Source of the DNA: Nocardia nova
Lineage (GTDB): Bacteria; Actinomycetota; Actinomycetes; Mycobacteriales; Mycobacteriaceae
Direction of reading: 5' to 3'
DNA length: 64,000 nt
NCBI RefSeq assembly: GCF_002933465.1
Contig: NZ_PSZE01000015.1
Location: 62,001-126,000, forward strand
Shown: positions 60,013 to 64,000 of the stretch, piece by piece
Layout of the letters: the number at the start of each line of letters is the position of its first letter
Numbering within the stretch: the stretch's first letter is position 1
Notes under the pieces: model-generated
Databases searched by the model: none
What the model was told of the DNA's origin: nothing
The model's input: the letters and a program-made list of their open reading frames with translations, nothing else
Program-made: the position numbers and the translations under genes

Positions 60013-61427
60013 GTCTGCTCCTTCTGCGGGTGAGCGATCAGATCGGTCTGCGTGTAGGCACGTCCGTCCGGCCCGAGATAGCTGCCCGTGGCCGGGTCAT
60101 ACTCGGAGGTCGTCAGACTGCTGGGCTGAGTGCGCGCGCCGGAGGCGCCGGGCGGCGCTGCCGCACCGCTGTTTTCGGGAGCCGTCTGTCCGGTGGTGGA
60201 GTTCGGGTCTCCCAACCAGTTGCCGCCGCCGTTGAGCGGAACGTATTCCTCTGTGCTGTCGCACATTTCGACTGTCGGTGCGCGCTTGCCGGGGTTGTCC
60301 ATACACGGGGTGTTACGCACTCCACGCACGGTGTTCTGCGCGTCCTGCGGAATCCGGCAATAGAAACTTCCCTGCGGCCGTTCCGGATAGTCGACGGCGG
60401 TCGGACTACGACGATCCGACGGTGGCAGAAAGCCGGTGGTGCACGGTGGCGGCTCGTTCAGGTTGAGATCGAAATCGAGAAACGCACCCGGCTGCCCGGT
60501 CCCCAGGTTGGGCACCACTGTCGCCGCGTGTACCGCCGTCCCCTGCGGCAACAACACCAGAATTTGCTCCAGGGAGGCGTTGTAGGTGATCGCCACCTTA
60601 CCGATGCTGACCAGATTCGCCAGCAGCATCGGAAGAGTAGGGCGCAGTTGTTCCAGCAGCTGACGGGACTGGTCCAGGGCAGCCGGGGCGTCGGCGAGGA
60701 CCGTGCGGACGTGTGCATCGTTCTCATCGAGCTGTCGGGTGATGTCGGCGAGGTTGCGACTCCAGGCCGCGATCGAATCCGAGGTCGCCGCTTGCGAATC
60801 CAGAACCGGCCCGGCATCGCGCAGCAGTTGGATCGTCGGCTCGGCCGCGGCCCTGGCGGCACCGCTCAGATGCGACAACGCTTCGATCAGGCGTCCGATG
60901 TCGGGTCCGGTCCCGTTGAATGCGAGGTAGCCCTCATCGAGCAGCGTCTGCAAATCCTGGCGCGGGATCGATTCCAGGCTCGCGCGGACGGTTTCGATCA
61001 GGGTCCCGATATCGGCGGGCACGCTGACCCGGTCGGCGGGAATCACATCGCCGTTGCGAAGCGGCCGCGATGCGCTGTTTCGCGGGAGCAGTTCGACATA
61101 CTGTTCGCCGACCGCGGATCGGCTGTGCACCTGGGCATCGAGATCGGAGGGGATCCGCACATCCGACGACAGCGACAGCACCGCCTCGACACCGTGCTCG
61201 GCGACGGTGACCCGCTTCACCTTACCGACCTCGCTGCCCCGGTACTGCACATTCGAGGTGCCGTACAAGCCGCCGGTCACCGGCAGGCGCATGGTCACCT
61301 CGTAACGCCCGACGCCGAAGAACGTCGTCGGCAGCTGCATGTATTTCAGCGCCATCACACCGTCACCCACCACCGCGACGATGAGAAAGACGATCAGCTG
61401 GATCTTGATGCGACGAGTCAGATGCAT
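59979..61427 (-). CDS. mceF: MCE-family protein, MceF-like
   Basis: A 482-residue MCE protein. One N-terminal membrane segment (IQLIVFLIVAVVGDGVMAL) anchors it. The MCE domain is at about 38-115 (MRLPVTGGLYGTSNVQYRGSEVGKV, then AVGEQYVELLPR), and a long helical part (~120-290) forms the barrel/tube. A Pro-rich, Cys-containing tail follows with CRIPQDAQNTVRG and the final DPATGSYLGPDGR repeat-like end common in MceF. It is the last mce gene before the mam genes, two bases after the mceE stop. It is a part of the periplasmic lipid channel. Confidence 0.85.
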   Translation of the reverse strand: MHLTRRIKIQLIVFLIVAVVGDGVMALKYMQLPTTFFGVGRYEVTMRLPVTGGLYGTSNVQYRGSEVGKVKRVTVAEHGVEAVLSLSSDVRIPSDLDAQVHSRSAVGEQYVELLPRNSASRPLRNGDVIPADRVSVPADIGTLIETVRASLESIPRQDLQTLLDEGYLAFNGTGPDIGRLIEALSHLSGAARAAAEPTIQLLRDAGPVLDSQAATSDSIAAWSRNLADITRQLDENDAHVRTVLADAPAALDQSRQLLEQLRPTLPMLLANLVSIGKVAITYNASLEQILVLLPQGTAVHAATVVPNLGTGQPGAFLDFDLNLNEPPPCTTGFLPPSDRRSPTAVDYPERPQGSFYCRIPQDAQNTVRGVRNTPCMDNPGKRAPTVEMCDSTEEYVPLNGGGNWLGDPNSTTGQTAPENSGAAAPPGASGARTQPSSLTTSEYDPATGSYLGPDGRAYTQTDLIAHPQKEQTWQTMMTPTGR

Positions 61428-61429
61428 GC

Positions 61430-62572
61430 TCAGGGCCCTCCGTGATACGGGAAAGTCAGCGGATTACCGCGCGTCGCGGGACTCGGCTTGACACCGACCG
61501 TGCGTCCGAGCACCGCCTCGAGTCCGGTCAGCCGGCCCTCCAACGGGGTCCCGACGAACAACGACGAATCGAGGCGACTCATGGTGAGGTCGATGATGCC
61601 GGTCAAATTCGCGTAGTCACCGCGAATCCACTTCGACAACGTCTCTTTCGGCCACGGATACGTCGCGAGGTAACTGAGCGAGCGGGTCATCGCCGGGCCC
61701 GCATCGGCCAGCGAGTCGAGTACCGGCACCAGGTTTTGCAGATTCTGTACCAGAGCGTCCTTGCTCTGGTTGACAGCGTCGGCCGCGATGGCGCTGAAGT
61801 TGCCGATGCCGACCACCGCATCGGCGATCTGGTGCCGTTGGTCCGCCAGGACGGCGAGCGCCTGCGGAATGGAGGTCAACGCGGTCTCCAGAACGGGCTT
61901 CTGCGCCGCGATCTGCCCGGTGAGACGGTCGAGACTCGCCGTGGCCGCGATGATGTCGTCACTCTGCTTCGTCAGATCCGCGAGGAATGTGTCCAGTTGC
62001 CCGAGCAGGCCGCGCACGTCGTTCTCACGTCCGGACAAGGCCTTGGCCAGGGTTTGATTGATCTCTTGCAGCTGTCCGAGACCACCGCCGTTCAACACGA
62101 CCGACAGCGAGGCGAGCGTCTGTTCAGTCGTCGGATAGTCCCCGGCGTGATCGAGGGGAATCAGCGATCCCTGCTTCAATTCACCGGTGGGCGGCTCGCC
62201 GACCGGGGGTGCGAGCTCGATGTGCATGGATCCGAGCAAACTGGTCTGCCCGACCTTCGCGGTCGCGTTCGCCGGCAGATGAACGTCGCCGTTCAAGCGC
62301 ATGGTCACCAACGCATGCCAGTCCTCGCGTTCGACTTTCGTCACGTTGCCGACCGTGACGTCGCCGACTCGAACGCGGCTGTTCTGCTGGACCGACACGA
62401 CATCGGGCAATTGGGCCCGGATCTCGTAGGAACCCGGTCCACCACCCGCGGTGCCCGGCAAGGGCAGCGAATTCAATCCGCGCCAGCCGCAACCCGATAC
62501 GGTCGTCATGACCACCGTCGCGAGCACACCCGTTACCAGAAGAACACCGCGATTGCGGGCAGTGGTACTCAT
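61430..62572 (-). CDS. mceE: MCE-family lipoprotein, MceE-like
   Basis: A 380-residue MCE lipoprotein. The signal peptide LLVTGVLATVVMTTVSGC ends in a lipobox (VSGC), which marks the MceE/LprK position. The MCE domain is at 50-125 (YEIRAQLPDVVSVQQNSRVRVGDVTVGNV in part DVVSVQQNSRVRVGDVTV, SLLGSMHIELAPP), then a helical segment (residues ~150-330). The ATG overlaps the mceD stop by 4 bases. It is part of the hexameric MCE shuttle that moves lipids such as sterols or fatty acids across the cell envelope. Confidence 0.85.
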   Translation of the reverse strand: MSTTARNRGVLLVTGVLATVVMTTVSGCGWRGLNSLPLPGTAGGGPGSYEIRAQLPDVVSVQQNSRVRVGDVTVGNVTKVEREDWHALVTMRLNGDVHLPANATAKVGQTSLLGSMHIELAPPVGEPPTGELKQGSLIPLDHAGDYPTTEQTLASLSVVLNGGGLGQLQEINQTLAKALSGRENDVRGLLGQLDTFLADLTKQSDDIIAATASLDRLTGQIAAQKPVLETALTSIPQALAVLADQRHQIADAVVGIGNFSAIAADAVNQSKDALVQNLQNLVPVLDSLADAGPAMTRSLSYLATYPWPKETLSKWIRGDYANLTGIIDLTMSRLDSSLFVGTPLEGRLTGLEAVLGRTVGVKPSPATRGNPLTFPYHGGP

Positions 62573-63777
62573 CGGCCTCCTCCCGGATTGAGCAGACCCT
62601 CGATGCCCTGCGGCGTCGACGGCCGCAGCCGGTCCTCGCTGTAGTCGATCTCGTTCGGCCGTGCCGCGGCGCCCGTGATCGGGTTGGCACCGACCGGCGG
62701 GAAGTTGATCTCCAGATTCTTCAGCACCGGACCGAGGTATTGCGCGCACAACTTCGCCGCGTCCTCGGCATTCTTCTTCGACGCCGCTTGAATTGCGCCG
62801 CAAATGAATTCGATCGGATTGGAGAAATTGTTGAAGGCCAGGACGCCGGTCAGCGAGCCCTGCGCCGGGTGGTAGATATTCACAAAATTCTGAAATGCGG
62901 TGGGAGCGATGTGCAACAGCTGCTTCACGTCCCCTTCGCTGTCATGCAAGGCCTGCGTGATCGAGCCCAGATGTTGCGCCGAGATCGAGACGTTGTCGCG
63001 GTTGTCGCGCACGAAGGATTCGATATCGGTGAGCGCGGTCTGCAGGTCCTGCGTCGCAGTGCCGATCGAGTTCGGTTGCTTGTCGAGCAGCTGTGTCACA
63101 TCTGCCAAATCGGTGTTCAACCGGGCCATCAGGTCACTACTGCCCGACAGCGCCGACACGAATACCTGCAGGTTGCGCACCGTGGAAAAGATGTCGGTGC
63201 TCTTGTCACCCAGGATGGACATCGCATTCGACAGCTGGGTCAGCGTCGTGTTGATATCGGCGCCGTTGCCGCGCAGGTTGCCCGCCACACTGGACATGAA
63301 CTGCCCGAGCGAACTGTCCTGCTGTCCCGGTGGCGGGCTGAGGGCACCGGTCAGCTTCTGGAGTTGGGCTCGGAAGTCGTCCCATTCCACCGGCACCGCG
63401 GTCCGATTCTCCGGAATCACCGCACCGTCCGCCAAGACCGGCCCGGCGGTATAGGCCGGCACCAGCTGGATGGCTCGGGCCGAAACGAGCGAGGGCGAGA
63501 TGATCGCGGCTTTCGCGTCCGCGGGCACCTTCTGCGCGGAATCATAGGAAAAGGTGATCTTCGACCGCGTCGGCTCCGCCTCGATCCTGTCGACCTTTCC
63601 GACCGCGACGCCCAGGATGCGCACGTCGTCACCGACATAGATGCCGTTCGACGACGGGAAATAGGCCACGACCGTGTTCTTGTGCAGCTCGGTGACGGCG
63701 CGGACGACCACCACCGAGACCGCGACCAGAACAGCGACCGCACCGATGACGCCGACGATTGTCATTCTCCGGGACAT
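62569..63777 (-). CDS. mceD: MCE-family protein, MceD-like
   Basis: A 402-residue MCE protein with a membrane segment (TIVGVIGAVAVLVAVSVVVV) and an MCE domain at 35-110 (VVAYFPSSNGIYVGDDVRILGVAVGKVD, in part SSNGIYVGDDVRIL; LVSARAIQLVPAY). A long helical region (~130-290) is followed by a Pro-rich end (LRPSTPQGIEGLLNPGG). ATG 63777 with AGGAAGG 8 bases upstream is preferred to GTG 63786. Position in the operon is between mceC and mceE. Confidence 0.85.
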   Translation of the reverse strand: MSRRMTIVGVIGAVAVLVAVSVVVVRAVTELHKNTVVAYFPSSNGIYVGDDVRILGVAVGKVDRIEAEPTRSKITFSYDSAQKVPADAKAAIISPSLVSARAIQLVPAYTAGPVLADGAVIPENRTAVPVEWDDFRAQLQKLTGALSPPPGQQDSSLGQFMSSVAGNLRGNGADINTTLTQLSNAMSILGDKSTDIFSTVRNLQVFVSALSGSSDLMARLNTDLADVTQLLDKQPNSIGTATQDLQTALTDIESFVRDNRDNVSISAQHLGSITQALHDSEGDVKQLLHIAPTAFQNFVNIYHPAQGSLTGVLAFNNFSNPIEFICGAIQAASKKNAEDAAKLCAQYLGPVLKNLEINFPPVGANPITGAAARPNEIDYSEDRLRPSTPQGIEGLLNPGGGR

Positions 63778-63782
63778 CTCGA

Positions 63783-64000
63783 TCACCTTCCTGGCTGCGG
63801 CGCGGGCGGAAGCGGCAGGCCGGGAATCGCGGGTAGCTGCAGACCGGGCAGTGCTGGCAGGGCCGGCGGGGCCGGTGCTGGGGCCGGGTCAGGACGCTTG
63901 GCTTCAGGAGGCAGTTGGGAGGGCAGCAGCTGGTCGGGGTTGAGCCCCATATCGCCGAATGCCGCTTGGACGAACGGCTGCAAGAATTGCCCCGGAAGCA
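63783..64000 (-). CDS. mceC: MCE-family protein, MceC-like, C-terminal part
   Basis: The gene enters the window from the right; only its last ~72 residues are seen. They read LPGQFLQPFVQAAFGDMG, then a long Pro/Ala/Leu tail (APAPPALPALPGLQLPAIPG). The proline-rich tail and its place directly before mceD identify it as MceC-like. The MCE domain and membrane segment lie outside the window. It ends a few bases before mceD. Confidence 0.7.
   Translation of the reverse strand, partial: LPGQFLQPFVQAAFGDMGLNPDQLLPSQLPPEAKRPDPAPAPAPPALPALPGLQLPAIPGLPLPPAPQPGR

Noticed and set aside
59691..61445. A 584-codon plus-strand open frame
   Set aside because: Antisense shadow of mceF, whose MCE domain and operon place are clear.

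Overview
The window is high-GC actinobacterial DNA. It holds an Mce operon with its Mce-associated membrane proteins, three or more mycofactocin-type short-chain dehydrogenases, a two-domain FadE34-like acyl-CoA dehydrogenase, and a crowd of TetR/GntR/IclR/MarR regulators. This points to a mycolate-producing member of Mycobacteriales, most like Nocardia or Rhodococcus. The genus is an inference; nothing in the window fixes it.

Layout. 1-9.8 kb: a truncated IS5-type transposase, broken genes (NAD-epimerase stub, SnoaL-like, acyl-CoA ligase, enoyl-CoA hydratase, LivK-like lipoprotein), one intact acyl-CoA ligase, and a minus-strand run of SDRs, a cyclase-family hydrolase, a cupin and a small lipoyl-domain protein. 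10-14 kb: a Baeyer-Villiger monooxygenase, an SGNH esterase and an IclR regulator. 14-17 kb: two related TetR genes (one truncated) around a frameshifted histidine kinase and an IS630 stub. 17-24 kb: acyl-CoA dehydrogenase/enoyl-CoA hydratase, a divergent Old Yellow Enzyme, and an ALDH-HIBADH-SDR operon with a divergent GntR regulator. 25-29.4 kb: an operon of amidohydrolase, a 78-residue protein, a DUF35-thiolase fusion and a class III CoA-transferase. 29.4-38 kb: hydratase, ligase, TetR, an SDR/acyl-CoA dehydrogenase/kinase operon, GntR and several remnants. 38.8-51 kb: MaoC-like dehydratase, ligase, SDR, FadE34-like enzyme, TesB thioesterase, another dehydrogenase, paired hydratases and an SDR. 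51-56.5 kb: ABM monooxygenase, TetR, MarR, a 500-residue CoA-transferase and an AtuA-like protein. 56.8-64 kb: a mycofactocin-type SDR with a ferredoxin, then the 3' half of an mce operon (mceC end, mceD, mceE, mceF, two mam genes), all on the minus strand.

Working together, these genes look like several small CoA-thioester degradation modules. Each has an activating ligase or CoA-transferase, dehydrogenases, hydratases, a thiolase/aldolase-like step or thioesterase, and a local repressor. The Mce proteins would supply lipid import. Substrates cannot be fixed from sequence; steroid-like, branched isoprenoid, aryl-ketone and 4-hydroxy-acid substrates are each suggested by one module.

Two features run through the whole window. 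First, many promoters carry short AT-rich palindromes around CTAG, AAGTATTACC or AAGTATAC, very likely operators of the local TetR/GntR proteins. Second, a large number of genes survive only as 5' stubs or internally deleted, frameshifted remnants beside intact enzymes. The locus therefore appears to be an actively shuffled and decaying catabolic region. No rRNA, tRNA or CRISPR array was seen.
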